From positions 1-64,000 of the forward strand of contig CAYGJL010000014.1 in NCBI GenBank assembly GCA_964350145.1: a stretch of 64,000 nucleotides of DNA, read 5' to 3'. The DNA is from JACDCY01 sp964350145 (GTDB lineage Bacteria > Gemmatimonadota > Gemmatimonadetes > Gemmatimonadales > Gemmatimonadaceae). Of the stretch, positions 42,133-51,445 are shown one piece after another (the stretch's first letter is position 1; every line of letters starts with the position of its first letter). The notes under the pieces are model-generated. The model worked only from the letters and a program-made list of their open reading frames with translations. It did no database searches and was not told where the DNA came from. A program made the translations under genes and the position numbers.

Positions 42133-43520
42133 AAGTCGGTGTCGTCACCCTCGGGTGCGACAAGAACACGGTGGACAGTGAGCGGTACCTGGCGCGGCTC
42201 GGCGCGTACGGCGCGGAGCAGGCCGGGAGTCTGGACGAAGCCGAGATCATCGTGGTCAACACGTGCGGCTTCATCGACGCGGCGAAAGCGGAGTCTATTG
42301 ACGCGATCGTGGACGCCGCGCGGTACAAGACCGCCGGCGCGTGCCGCGCGCTCGTGGCGATCGGCTGCATGGTCGAGCGGCATCGGTCGGAGCTGGAGGC
42401 CGATCTGCCGGAAGTCGATCTTTTTCTCGGCACCTCCGACGCGGACCGGCTCATTCCCGAGCTGGAGGCGCGCGGAGTGCTCGGCGGCGAGATGCTCGCA
42501 CATCCAGGCGTGCGGCAGTACATGGGCGACCTCCCGCACGTGCGCTATCTCAAGGTGAGCGAAGGGTGCGACCACGGCTGCGCGTTCTGCGCGATCCCGC
42601 TGATGCGCGGGCGGCACCGGTCGTTTCCGCTCGACGAGGTCGTGCGCGAAGCGCAGCTGCTGGAGCTGGCCGGCGCGCGCGAGATCAACCTCGTGGCGCA
42701 GGACCTGGCGCACTACGGCCGCGACCTTCGCGACGGGACCAATCTCGCACTGCTGCTGGAAGCGCTCGCGCGCGAAACGGCGATCCCGTGGATACGGATG
42801 CTGTACCTCTACTCCGCCGGGATCACGCAGCCGCTGCTGGACGTGATCGCGCGCGAGCCGCGCATCGTTCGCTATTTAGACACGCCGATCCAGCACGCGT
42901 CCGACGCGGTGCTCGCGCGGATGCGCCGGCCGGAACGGGATCGCACGATACGTGAGAAAGTCGCGCGCTTTCGCGAGGTGATTCCCGACGTGGCCATTCG
43001 CACCACCTGCATCGTCGGCTTTCCCGGTGAGACGGATGCGGACTTCGAGCACCTGTTGAATTTCCTGGAGGACGTCCGCTTCGACAGAGTCGGCGCGTTC
43101 ACGTACTCGGCGCAAGAAGGCACACGCGCCGCGGAATTGACCGACGACGTGCCGGAGGCGTTGAAGCGCGAGCGGCTGGAGCGTCTCACCGAGCTGCAGC
43201 GCGCGATCAGCGCCGAGAAGAACGAGGACAGGGTGGGGAAGCGCGCCGTCGCCCTGATTGACCAGCCCGACGCCGTCCTGGGCATCTCGCGCGCGCGGCT
43301 GCAATGGCAGGCCGACGACATAGACGGAGTGACCTGGGTGGATTCCGTGCAGCGCGCGGGCTCGTTCGTGGAAGTTGCGATCACCGAGGTGCGTGACGAC
43401 TTCGATTACGTCGCCACGGTGGTGCGGGAACTGCCCGACGCGCGTGGCCCGGCTCGCGCGGCGCCTGCGCGCCAGTCGCTCCCGCTCGCTCCGGCTGGAT
43501 CGCACAGCTTTGGCCGGTAG
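42129..43520 (+). CDS. rimO: Ribosomal protein S12 methylthiotransferase RimO
   Basis: A 463-residue radical SAM methylthiotransferase that modifies an aspartate of ribosomal protein S12. The N-terminal auxiliary cluster uses C10 (LGCDKNTVDSE), C46 and C80; the radical SAM cluster uses C147, C151 and C154 (EGCDHGCAFC). A TRAM domain follows. The C-terminus (PARAAPARQSLPLAPAGSH) extends past the TRAM domain and overlaps the start of the SpoIID-like gene in another frame. Confidence 0.93.
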   Translation: MKVGVVTLGCDKNTVDSERYLARLGAYGAEQAGSLDEAEIIVVNTCGFIDAAKAESIDAIVDAARYKTAGACRALVAIGCMVERHRSELEADLPEVDLFLGTSDADRLIPELEARGVLGGEMLAHPGVRQYMGDLPHVRYLKVSEGCDHGCAFCAIPLMRGRHRSFPLDEVVREAQLLELAGAREINLVAQDLAHYGRDLRDGTNLALLLEALARETAIPWIRMLYLYSAGITQPLLDVIAREPRIVRYLDTPIQHASDAVLARMRRPERDRTIREKVARFREVIPDVAIRTTCIVGFPGETDADFEHLLNFLEDVRFDRVGAFTYSAQEGTRAAELTDDVPEALKRERLERLTELQRAISAEKNEDRVGKRAVALIDQPDAVLGISRARLQWQADDIDGVTWVDSVQRAGSFVEVAITEVRDDFDYVATVVRELPDARGPARAAPARQSLPLAPAGSHSFGR

Positions 43521-44787
43521 CGGCCGCTCGGCAGCCGCGCTCGTCGCGCTGGTAGCGATCGTCGCAAGTGCGGCGACCGCGCTGCCGGAGCCCGAGCGAC
43601 TGCCGCAGCCCCAGTCGAAGGCGGGCGAGCCGTCCATCAGAGTCGCGCTGACTCTCTCCGTCCCGACGGCGACGATCGGCGCGACCGGTGCGTGGCGAGT
43701 GTACTCCGCCGACGGCCGGACCATGCTATACCGTCCTTCCGCGCGCGACAGCTGGCGGTTCGATCCCGTCGGCGGCCGCGTCCGGGGCTCGTCGCAAAGC
43801 GGATTCTCCATGGCGGCGCGCAGCGGGGGAGTGGTGCTCCGACCGGTGGACTCCACCGCGTTTCTGCTGTTCAATCGCAAGCGTTACCGGGGCGAGATAG
43901 TGATCGCGCCAGCTGGAACGGCGCTGTTGGTGGTCAACCGTATCGAGCTGGAGAGCTATCTGCGCGGCGTTGTGCCGCTGGAGATCGGGCGCCGCGCGCC
44001 ATCCGAGCTAGCGGCGATCAAAGCGCAGGCGGTCGCAGCGCGGAGCTACGCGCACACGCGCATCCGGATTTCCAGAGCTCGTCCGTTCGATCTCGTTGGC
44101 ACCGTCACCAACCAGGTATATGGCGGCGCTGACGCGGAGACCGCGCTTACCGACGGCGCGATCGCGGATACCCGCGGGCTCGTCCTGCATTACGGCCGCC
44201 AGCCCATTGACGCTCCGTACTTCGCCAGCTGCGGCGGCAGCACGGCGGCGGGGGGAGAGCTGTTCCCGGACGGCGATCGGCCGTACCTGCGGTCCGTGAG
44301 CGACAGGATTCCCGGAAGCGATGCCCATTACTGCGACATCTATCCGCGCGCGGAATGGACGCGCGCGATCGAGGCGCGGCAGGTGAACGCTTCGCTTGAG
44401 AGATATCTCCGCGAGTACATCGCGCGGCTCCGCGGTGGCCCGGGGCGCGCGATCTCGGTTGACGCAGCCGGACGCACGCGTTCGGGCCGGATCGCGGGAC
44501 TACGCATCCGCACCGACCGCGGGTCGCACTACCTGCGGGGCAACAGCGCCCGCTTCGTGATCCGCCCCGCGAATGGCGAGATTCTGCCCAGTACCTATTT
44601 TTCCGCCGAGTCGGTGCGCGCCGCGAACGGCGACCTCGTTCGGGTGGTATTCAAGGGGCGGGGCAACGGCCACGGCGTAGGCATGTGCCAGTGGGGCGCG
44701 ATCGGCCGCGCGCGCGCCGGCCAGAGCTGGGAGAACATTCTGCAGACTTATTATCCGGGCACGAGGGTGGAGGCATTGTACCAATGA
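43444..44787 (+). CDS. SpoIID/LytB-domain protein
   Basis: About 447 residues from a GTG at 43444, which gives an arginine-rich start and a signal or anchor helix (AAALVALVAIVASAATA). The SpoIID domain has LLVVNRIELESYLRGVVPLEIG, AIKAQAVAARSYAHTR, APYFASCGGSTA and GRGNGHGVGMCQWGAIGRA. Relatives cleave glycan strands of peptidoglycan after stem-peptide removal. The start overlaps rimO by about 77 bases and is uncertain. Its stop overlaps the next start (ATGA). Confidence 0.87.
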   Translation: MARLARRLRASRSRSLRLDRTALAGSGRSAAALVALVAIVASAATALPEPERLPQPQSKAGEPSIRVALTLSVPTATIGATGAWRVYSADGRTMLYRPSARDSWRFDPVGGRVRGSSQSGFSMAARSGGVVLRPVDSTAFLLFNRKRYRGEIVIAPAGTALLVVNRIELESYLRGVVPLEIGRRAPSELAAIKAQAVAARSYAHTRIRISRARPFDLVGTVTNQVYGGADAETALTDGAIADTRGLVLHYGRQPIDAPYFASCGGSTAAGGELFPDGDRPYLRSVSDRIPGSDAHYCDIYPRAEWTRAIEARQVNASLERYLREYIARLRGGPGRAISVDAAGRTRSGRIAGLRIRTDRGSHYLRGNSARFVIRPANGEILPSTYFSAESVRAANGDLVRVVFKGRGNGHGVGMCQWGAIGRARAGQSWENILQTYYPGTRVEALYQ

Positions 44788-45791
44788 CTAGCTCCCCCAT
44801 TCGCATCGGCCTCGTTGGCGCCGGCGCCATTGCGCAGCTCGCGCACCTGCCCGCGCTCTCGAAGCTGCGCGGTGGCCAGCTCGTGGCGCTGTGCGACAAC
44901 GACGGCCCCAAGGCGGGCGCGCTCGCCGAGCGGTTCGACGTGCCGCACGTGTTCACCGATCTCGAGGACATGCTCGAGCTGGACGAGCTGGACGCCGTGA
45001 TCATCGCGACGCCCAACCATTTGCACGAGCCGCACGTGCTGAGCGCGCTCAGGGCGAAGGTGGACGTGCTTTGCGAGCGGCCGCTGGCGATGGATGCGCG
45101 CGGCGTGGAGCGGATCCTCGACGCGGCCGAGCGCACCGGCCGGAAGGTGGTCGTCGGCAACAATCACCGGTTCCGCAACGACGTGCAGCAGCTGAGCCGC
45201 TTCCTGTACGGCGGAGAGCTTGGCCGCGTGACCGGCATGCGCACTGGCGAATATCGATTCCGGACTTCGCGCGAGGGCTGGCGCTTCCGGCGCGCGGAGG
45301 CGGGCGGGGGCGCGTTCTTCGAGCAGGGCTTCCCGCTGCTCGACCTCGCGATGTGGTTGGCCGGATTCCCCGATCCGGTGCGGGTGGCGGCATACTCCGA
45401 CCGGCAAACCGCACAGAGTGGGGTGGAGGATTCGATGTTCGTGCACATCGAGTGCGCCGCGAAGATCGACTTCACGTTCGACATCAACTGGGGCTACATA
45501 GGCCAGGACGAGCGCTGGTGGTTCGAGGTTCTGGGCAGTCGCGGCAGCGCGCGCCTCGCGCCGCTGCGGGTGGTCAAGGACCTGAACGGCAAGCCGACCG
45601 ACGTGTCCCCCACGGGCGCGGCGGCGCGCGAGAGCGTGTTCCTCCAGTCGTACCGCGCGGAGCTGGCGCACTTCATCGCGCTGTTGACCGGCGCGGCCGA
45701 GTACAAGGCGCCTACCGACCAGCTCAAGCTCCACCGGATCATCGAGGCGGTCTATCGTTCAGCCGAAGAGGGAGCGGAGATCCGGTTTTGA
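44784..45791 (+). CDS. Gfo/Idh/MocA-family oxidoreductase
   Basis: A 335-residue NAD(P)-dependent oxidoreductase. The N-terminal Rossmann domain starts IRIGLVGAGAIAQLAHLPAL, and the family motif appears as CERPLA in place of the usual EKP; NNHRFRNDVQQL and GGAFFEQGFPLLDLAMWLAG follow. Substrates in this family are usually sugars or their derivatives. It is translationally coupled to the SpoIID-like gene, so a link to cell-wall sugar metabolism is plausible but unproven. Confidence 0.88.
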   Translation: MTSSPIRIGLVGAGAIAQLAHLPALSKLRGGQLVALCDNDGPKAGALAERFDVPHVFTDLEDMLELDELDAVIIATPNHLHEPHVLSALRAKVDVLCERPLAMDARGVERILDAAERTGRKVVVGNNHRFRNDVQQLSRFLYGGELGRVTGMRTGEYRFRTSREGWRFRRAEAGGGAFFEQGFPLLDLAMWLAGFPDPVRVAAYSDRQTAQSGVEDSMFVHIECAAKIDFTFDINWGYIGQDERWWFEVLGSRGSARLAPLRVVKDLNGKPTDVSPTGAAARESVFLQSYRAELAHFIALLTGAAEYKAPTDQLKLHRIIEAVYRSAEEGAEIRF

Positions 45792-45834
45792 GCTTCGGCT
45801 GCGGACGCCGGCGCGATAGCGAGATGATTCGACC

Positions 45835-47418
45835 GTGAAGTTGCGCGGGTGGGTTCCGACGCGGAGCGAAGCGCTCGCAGTGGCCGTGTCGGCGGGCCTG
45901 TTCGCGATCGCGTTCCCGCCATTCGAGCTCTTGCTGCCCGCGTTCGTGTGTCTCGCACCGCTGGGCGTGCACGTCGCGCGGCTCGCCGACCGCGAGGGTA
46001 CGGGCTGGGAGGCGGCGCGCGCCGGGCTCTGGTTCACCCTGCTCGGCTACGGCTGCAACATCTACTGGATTGCGGTCGCGCTGTCGCTGTTTACCAATCT
46101 CGCGTTCCTGGGGTACGCGGCTGCGCTTGTCTGGCTGGCGCCGTTCGGCGCGCTCACCGTCGCTGTGCTGTTCACCGCGCGCAGGCACACCGGCTGGCCG
46201 ATGGCTGTGCTGCTGCCGCTGACGTGGGTCTCGTTCGAGCTGGTGCTCAATTACCTGAGCGACCTGTCGTTCCCGTGGCTCCCGCTCGGCCTGTCGCTGG
46301 CCGAATGGCCGATGCTCGCGCAGGCGGCGGACCTGAGCGGAGTGCGCGGCCTCAGCTTCTGGATCGCGGCGACGAACGGGTTGATCGTGGACGCCTGGCT
46401 CGCGGCCCGGGCGCTGCCCGCGGCTGAGCGTTCGCGACCGATCGCGCGGCGGGCTGCGCTCGCAATCGCGCTCGCGCTGACGGTCATCGGCTACGGCGCA
46501 TGGCGGATGCGCACGATCGAGCTCACGCCGCTTGCGCGCGTCACCGTGGTGCAGCCGAACATTCCCGAAGAGGACAAGCTCCGCGCGGAGGACAAGGACA
46601 AGTATCTCGGGATCGCGGGGCGTGTGACCCGCGAGGAGCTGGCGCGCGCGCGCAGCGACCTGGTCGTCTGGCCAGAGACAGCGGTGCCTGACTTTCTCTG
46701 GCGCAATCCGCACTGGGCCGACTCGCTGCGCGCGACGGTTGGATCGAGCGGAGTCCCGATCCTCTTCGGCTTCCTGGACTCGACGATGCCGGGCCCGTAC
46801 GGCTTCGAGTATTACAACGCCGCGGCGCTGACCGACGGCCTGGGAAATCTCTCCCGCCAGCCGCCGTATCGAAAAGCGTTCCTCGTGCCGATCGTCGAGC
46901 GCGTTCCGTTCGTAAATCCGGCGTGGTTCACGCGCTTCAACTACTTCGGCTCGTTCGGCCGCGGCGTAGACCCCGTTCCGTTCACGCTGCCATTCGGGAC
47001 GGTGGGAGTGCTCATCTGCTACGAGTCCATCTTCCCGCAGCTTTCGCGCAAGTACCGGCGCGACGGCGTGTCCCTCCTGGTGAACGTGACTAATGACGCC
47101 TGGTTCGGGCGCAGCACCGCGCCGTACCAGCATTTCGCCCATCTTCCGATTCGCGCCATCGAGAACCGGCTCCCCATCGCGCGCTCCGCCAACACCGGCA
47201 TCTCTGCATACATCGACCCGCTGGGGCGGGTGCACGGAGCCACGCCGCTCCAGGTGGAGGGAGCGTGGACCCACACCGTCCAACGCGCGGGTGTGACGAC
47301 GCTATACACGCGCTGGGGCGACTGGGTAAGCTGGCTGAGCGCCGCCGTCATCGTGGCGATTCTGGGGCTGGGAATGGCCCGGAGCAGGGCCGCGCGGCCG
47401 ACTAAACCACAGGCCTGA
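45835..47418 (+). CDS. lnt: Apolipoprotein N-acyltransferase
   Basis: A 527-residue inner-membrane enzyme that adds the third acyl chain to lipoproteins. Six or more N-terminal membrane helices precede a nitrilase domain with the catalytic triad: Glu in VVWPETA, Lys in YRKAFLVPIVERVP and Cys in LICYESIFP. A last helix ends the chain. It starts with GTG at 45835. The many lipoproteins in the window (vWA proteins, DUF4876 proteins, metalloprotease) would be substrates. Presence of Lnt fits a diderm cell. Confidence 0.93.
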   Translation: MKLRGWVPTRSEALAVAVSAGLFAIAFPPFELLLPAFVCLAPLGVHVARLADREGTGWEAARAGLWFTLLGYGCNIYWIAVALSLFTNLAFLGYAAALVWLAPFGALTVAVLFTARRHTGWPMAVLLPLTWVSFELVLNYLSDLSFPWLPLGLSLAEWPMLAQAADLSGVRGLSFWIAATNGLIVDAWLAARALPAAERSRPIARRAALAIALALTVIGYGAWRMRTIELTPLARVTVVQPNIPEEDKLRAEDKDKYLGIAGRVTREELARARSDLVVWPETAVPDFLWRNPHWADSLRATVGSSGVPILFGFLDSTMPGPYGFEYYNAAALTDGLGNLSRQPPYRKAFLVPIVERVPFVNPAWFTRFNYFGSFGRGVDPVPFTLPFGTVGVLICYESIFPQLSRKYRRDGVSLLVNVTNDAWFGRSTAPYQHFAHLPIRAIENRLPIARSANTGISAYIDPLGRVHGATPLQVEGAWTHTVQRAGVTTLYTRWGDWVSWLSAAVIVAILGLGMARSRAARPTKPQA

Positions 47419-47472
47419 AAAGTTCCACCGAACCACCCGTTTCTTCAGGCAGTAGTGGCCGGTTCCTTGCTC

Positions 47473-47522
47473 CGTTGGCTCCCTAATAACGGGGCAACAG
47501 CCCCTCATTTTGGGAGCCAACG
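47473..47522 (+). promoter_or_regulatory. Hairpin leader that sequesters the ribosome site
   Basis: An 11-bp perfect stem (47473-47483 with 47512-47522) encloses a second 5-bp stem (47491-47495 with 47500-47504, loop AACA). The right arm ends one base before the ATG at 47523 and contains GGGAG, the only Shine-Dalgarno candidate. Folding would hide it, so translation is likely controlled by the structure. It could also be a leftover terminator of lnt. Confidence 0.6.
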
Positions 47523-48512
47523 ATGTATCACCAAAAGCTGATTCGTGTCTCGGTCCTGCCGCTCGCGTTGTTCGCGATCGTCACGGTCGCCGACGCGCAG
47601 GGACGCGGACAGGGACAGGGCGCCGACAAGGCGAAGGAAAACCAGGGACGCGCTGAGCAGCCTGCTACCGCCCGTGGCAACGACAAGGCCAGGTCGCAGC
47701 AGGCGCGCAACGAAGCGCAGGGGAATCGCGATGACAACCGCGGCAACCGGGACGCGCGGGATACGCGGGACAATCGCAGCGCGAGCGCCCCAAATCCGAG
47801 CGCGAGAGCGATCGAGCGGGCGAGCAACAACGCGCGCTTCAAGAGAACGTGGAGCACCGATGACATCCGCCCCGACCTTCGCCGCCGGATAGCGAGCGAC
47901 CGCTGGGCTGAGAGAATCGCCGCCGGCGCACTGGCCCACGGGTTCGCGCGCAAGGTCGGCAACAACGCTTTCGTCATCACTCCCTCGGGGGAGATGATTC
48001 AGGTGCGTAACCGGAAGGGCGACGTGCTCATCTCGCTGGACGAGGATCGCGCGCGCAATCTCGGCGGCTGGAAAGTGAAGCCGGTCGACGACCGCCTGGG
48101 CGAAGGCGCGCCGAGCTTCTGCGAGTCGGGCGAGGGCCACCCGAACTGGGGCCGTCAGTGGTGCCTGGACAAGGGCTTTGGTATTGGCGTAGACAACAGC
48201 CGCAATGGTGTCAGGTGGGGCCGGAACGTCGACGCGAACGACGTTGTGTTCGTGCGGGAGCCGACGTCGGCCACGCTGACGCGCGCGGCGCTGGAAGCCG
48301 TGCTGGGCCAGCGCGCTGTGGACAGGCTGGCATTGCATGCGATTACGCTCGGTCTCGTGGATCCGCTCGTCGGAACCTGGCGCACAGACCCGGCCGGCCC
48401 GCGGGTGCTGCTCGTGAACTCGGGCAATTATCCGGTCGCGGAGATAGTGCACACCGACCGTGACTTGCGCAGCGATCGCATGGTCGTCGCGCTCAGGCCC
48501 TGGGACCTCTAG
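47523..48512 (+). CDS. Secreted protein with Gln/Asn/Arg/Asp-rich region
   Basis: A 329-residue protein with a cleavable signal (LIRVSVLPLALFAIVTVADA, cleavage before QGRGQ). Residues 25-100 are low-complexity and rich in Gln, Arg, Asn, Asp and Gly. A folded C-terminal half has CESGEGHPNWGRQWCLDKGFG and ends VVALRPWDL. No family is recognised. Expression appears to be controlled by the hairpin leader. An envelope or nucleic-acid-binding role would be guesswork. Confidence 0.75.
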   Translation: MYHQKLIRVSVLPLALFAIVTVADAQGRGQGQGADKAKENQGRAEQPATARGNDKARSQQARNEAQGNRDDNRGNRDARDTRDNRSASAPNPSARAIERASNNARFKRTWSTDDIRPDLRRRIASDRWAERIAAGALAHGFARKVGNNAFVITPSGEMIQVRNRKGDVLISLDEDRARNLGGWKVKPVDDRLGEGAPSFCESGEGHPNWGRQWCLDKGFGIGVDNSRNGVRWGRNVDANDVVFVREPTSATLTRAALEAVLGQRAVDRLALHAITLGLVDPLVGTWRTDPAGPRVLLVNSGNYPVAEIVHTDRDLRSDRMVVALRPWDL

Positions 48513-48524
48513 GGCGGTCCGGCT

Positions 48525-49097
48525 GTGACCCGGAAGGGCTCGCAGTCGAAGAGTAGATGGCTCGTCGTTGCCTTCCTGCTCGCCGCATGTAGCGGGCGGG
48601 AAGGTGACGGTGCCACGGACACAGCCGCGCTGGCCGACACGACACCTCCAGCCTCCGCCGGCGATGCGGAGCTCGAAGGCGCGGCGCGGGACGTGATAGC
48701 ATTTCTGCAGGGGAGAACGCCATTCGACAGTCTTTCGCTCGCGGACAGCGTCGCTCTGTACGTCAGCCCGGAAGGCGGCGGCGCGCGGTCCGTGTACGGC
48801 AGGGAAGCGCTTCGGCAGCCGTCGAGCTGGAAGGTCTCGTCGGGTAGGCGAACGTTCTCGCTGACGCCGCCGGCCGGCAGCGACAGCCTCACCACGAAAG
48901 CGGGACGCCACTTCAACTGCGTGGAGTACGATCTTGCTTCCAGGTATCCCGAGCTCGCGCGGCTGCCGCACGTCGGCACGAGGCTGCAGCTCCGTGATGC
49001 GGCGAGCTGTCTCCAGTCGTGGAACCTCACCCTCGTTTTCGATTCCGCCATCCAACCACGCCTGATCGCGGCCGTGTACGATCAATGGGAGTGGTGA
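48525..49097 (+). CDS. Predicted lipoprotein of unknown function
   Basis: A 190-residue protein starting with GTG, with a lipoprotein signal (WLVVAFLLAACSGREGDGA). The mature part holds ARDVIAFLQGRTPFDSLSLADSVALYVSP and two later cysteines (HFNCVEYD and AASCLQSW). It overlaps the next gene at its end. No family is recognised. Confidence 0.7.
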   Translation: MTRKGSQSKSRWLVVAFLLAACSGREGDGATDTAALADTTPPASAGDAELEGAARDVIAFLQGRTPFDSLSLADSVALYVSPEGGGARSVYGREALRQPSSWKVSSGRRTFSLTPPAGSDSLTTKAGRHFNCVEYDLASRYPELARLPHVGTRLQLRDAASCLQSWNLTLVFDSAIQPRLIAAVYDQWEW

Positions 49098-49927
49098 TCG
49101 CCCGACGGCGCGGCTGGATTCTGCCGTGGCTGATCGCGCTGCTGGCCGCGTGCGGGCCCGAAGAACGCGCCGTAGCTCAACTCGGAAACAGCTCCGCCGA
49201 GAGCAGGGCTTTCGAGAGGGAATTGACGCGAATCCGGAGTCGCGCGGATTCAATCGACGCGATCTTCCAGCCATTGCCGCTGCTGCGGCCGCAGCAGGAG
49301 GCGGCCCTTCGCCGCTTCGACAACGACGCTCAGCTCCTCGCCGCAAGACGCCTCGGCATTCCCGCGAACACACCGCGCCAGACCGTGGAGCGCATGGTCA
49401 CCGACGGCCGGATGGTGCGACTCGCCGACAGCACGGGGCTTTGGATCGTTCGCAAGCTCGACCATTCTTCTCCGTTTCTAACGCGGGACGGCGCCGCCGC
49501 GCTCGGGGAGATCGCGCAGCGTTTTCAGCAGGCGCTCGCGCGAAGCGGACTGCCGGCGTACCGGCTCGAGGTGTCGTCTGCGCTGCGCAGCGCGGAGGAT
49601 CAGGCGGCGCTGCGGAGCGCCAACGTGAACGCGGCTGCCGGCGAGAGCACGCACCAGTACGGAACCACGTTCGACGTCGCGTACAGCGCCTTCGCGCCGC
49701 CGGCTGATCCAATCGTCACGCCGTCGCTACCCGAAGCCGCCTGGCTGGAGCCGCACCTCGCGTGGCTCGCGGGAACGCTCGCCGAGACGGTCGCGGCGAG
49801 GCGGTCGCGGGAGCTGATGGCGATCCTCGGCAGTGTCCTGCTGGAGATGCAGGGCGAGGGGAAGATCATGGTGACCCTCGAGCGGCTCCAGCCCGTGTAT
49901 CACGTGACGGTCGCGGGGCGCTATTGA
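49085..49927 (+). CDS. DUF5715-like lipoprotein, possible D-Ala-D-Ala peptidase fold
   Basis: About 280 residues with a lipobox (WLIALLAACGPEE). The C-terminal domain has YRLEVSSALRSAEDQAALR and GESTHQYGTTFDVAYSAF, the His and Asp pattern of VanY/M15-type peptidases, and ends with YHVTV. This suggests cell-wall binding or trimming. The start may be the ATG at 49085 or a GTG at 49091 or 49094. It overlaps the preceding lipoprotein gene, implying coupling. Confidence 0.7.
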   Translation: MGVVIARRRGWILPWLIALLAACGPEERAVAQLGNSSAESRAFERELTRIRSRADSIDAIFQPLPLLRPQQEAALRRFDNDAQLLAARRLGIPANTPRQTVERMVTDGRMVRLADSTGLWIVRKLDHSSPFLTRDGAAALGEIAQRFQQALARSGLPAYRLEVSSALRSAEDQAALRSANVNAAAGESTHQYGTTFDVAYSAFAPPADPIVTPSLPEAAWLEPHLAWLAGTLAETVAARRSRELMAILGSVLLEMQGEGKIMVTLERLQPVYHVTVAGRY

Positions 49928-49945
49928 GGGTGTCAGATTCCTGTT

Positions 49946-50659
49946 GTGAAGATCATCGCCGGAACCAGCGGCTACGCGTTCAAGGAGTGGAAGGGCTCGT
50001 TCTATCCGGCCGACATCAAGCCGGACGAAATGCTCGCGTTCTACGCGACGAGGTTTCCGACGGTCGAGATCAACAACACGTTCTACCGGATGCCGCGCGA
50101 GAACGTGCTGCTGGGCTGGGCGTCGCAGGTGCCGGACGGATTCACGTTCGCGATCAAGGCCAGCCAGCGGATTACGCACCACGCGCGGCTCAAGGCCGAA
50201 TCCGCGGCGGATCTGCTCGGCTTCCTGCTGAAGAACACGGCGCTGCTGGAAGACCGTCTGGGCCCGATTCTTTTTCAGCTCCCGCCGAACATGAAGAAGG
50301 ACCTCGACCGGCTCAACGGCTTTCTCGCCTTGCTGCCCGCGGACAGAAAGTTCGTGATCGAGTTCCGCCACGACAGCTGGTTCGAGGACGACGTGTACGA
50401 CGCGCTGCGCGCGCGCGACGTCGCCATGTGCGTGGCCGAGCAGGAGGAGTTCAAGAGCCCGGTCGTCTGTACCGCGTCCTGGGGGTATCTGCGGCTGCAT
50501 CGCTTCGACTACGGCGAGGCTGCTCTGGCAGAGTGGGCCCGGCGCGTGGCGGACCAGCCCTGGACGGAGGCGTACGTATACTTCAAGCACGACGAGGGAG
50601 TAGGGTCAGGGCCGCCGGCGGTGGACGCCTTCGTCGCGGCGGTAAAGGCGCAGGCGTGA
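49946..50659 (+). CDS. DUF72-family protein
   Basis: A 237-residue TIM-barrel-like DUF72 protein with family blocks AGTSGYAFKEWKGSFYP, FPTVEINNTFYRMP, FAIKASQRITHHARL, ILFQLPPNMKKDL and FVIEFRHDSWF, and a late AYVYFKHDEG. It starts with GTG. The biochemical function of the family is not established. It stands alone between the cell-wall and DUF305 genes. Confidence 0.9.
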   Translation: MKIIAGTSGYAFKEWKGSFYPADIKPDEMLAFYATRFPTVEINNTFYRMPRENVLLGWASQVPDGFTFAIKASQRITHHARLKAESAADLLGFLLKNTALLEDRLGPILFQLPPNMKKDLDRLNGFLALLPADRKFVIEFRHDSWFEDDVYDALRARDVAMCVAEQEEFKSPVVCTASWGYLRLHRFDYGEAALAEWARRVADQPWTEAYVYFKHDEGVGSGPPAVDAFVAAVKAQA

Positions 50660-50695
50660 ACCTGCGCCATCACGCAGTGTAAGAATGAGGAATCG

Positions 50696-51382
50696 ATGAC
50701 CAGGAATCGCCGGATTATTCGCGTAACGCGCGTCATAGCGCCTGCTTCTTTCATCCTCGCCTCGGCCTGCCAGACGACGTCTCAGGCGGACGTGGCCCAG
50801 ACTCCGGCTCCGACTGCGGCAGTTGTTCCTGCGGAGCACCAGCACACTCCCGGCATGGTGATGGCACCAGCCCGCCCAGATACCGGAATGGCGCATCAGA
50901 TGGACCCGGACGTCCGCTTCATGCATCACATGACCATGCACCACGCTCAGGCGCTGGAGATGACCAACCTCGTGCCGAGCCGAAACCCGAGCCAGGGGCT
51001 TGGACTCCTTTCCGAGCGGATCGACATTTCTCAAAAGGACGAGATCGCGCTCATGCGGCGCTGGCTGGAGCGGCGAGGGAAGCCGCTGCCGCCGACGGGC
51101 GAGCACATGATGCACATGGCGATGCCAGGGATGCTCACCGATGCCGAGATGGCCCGTCTCCGCGCCGCGACCGGCAGCGAGTTCGAGCGTCTGTTCCTGG
51201 AGCTGATGATCAAGCACCACGAAGGCGCCATCATCATGGTGGCCGAACTGATGGGGAGTCAGGGAGCGGCGCAGGATTCCGAGCTGTACGCACTGGTGTC
51301 GGACATAGACGCCGACCAGCGCGCCGAGATAGCCCGTATGCAGTCCATGTTGAACGCCATGGGACCGCGTCCGCCCCGGTAG
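50696..51382 (+). CDS. DUF305 lipoprotein, metal-binding helical bundle
   Basis: A 228-residue protein with a lipobox (SFILASAC) and two DUF305 repeats: DVRFMHHMTMHHAQALEMTNL and FERLFLELMIKHHEGAIIMVAEL. Paired His/Met residues suggest copper or other metal binding at the envelope. It is followed by an LVIVD-type protein after about 60 bp; the two probably form one operon. Confidence 0.88.
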   Translation: MTRNRRIIRVTRVIAPASFILASACQTTSQADVAQTPAPTAAVVPAEHQHTPGMVMAPARPDTGMAHQMDPDVRFMHHMTMHHAQALEMTNLVPSRNPSQGLGLLSERIDISQKDEIALMRRWLERRGKPLPPTGEHMMHMAMPGMLTDAEMARLRAATGSEFERLFLELMIKHHEGAIIMVAELMGSQGAAQDSELYALVSDIDADQRAEIARMQSMLNAMGPRPPR

Positions 51383-51445
51383 CCGACGGCGGTACCGTTG
51401 CACAGCTTTAAGGACCATTCCGATCACTCCAAAACGAGATCCGAC

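Noticed and set aside
45739..47283. Long open frame on the - strand opposite lnt
   Set aside because: Arg/Glu/His-rich composition typical of antisense frames in GC-rich genes; lnt on the + strand has full catalytic motifs.
47505..49373. 622-codon - strand frame opposite the secreted and lipoprotein genes
   Set aside because: Low-complexity, basic composition with no motif; it shadows three + strand genes with signal peptides.
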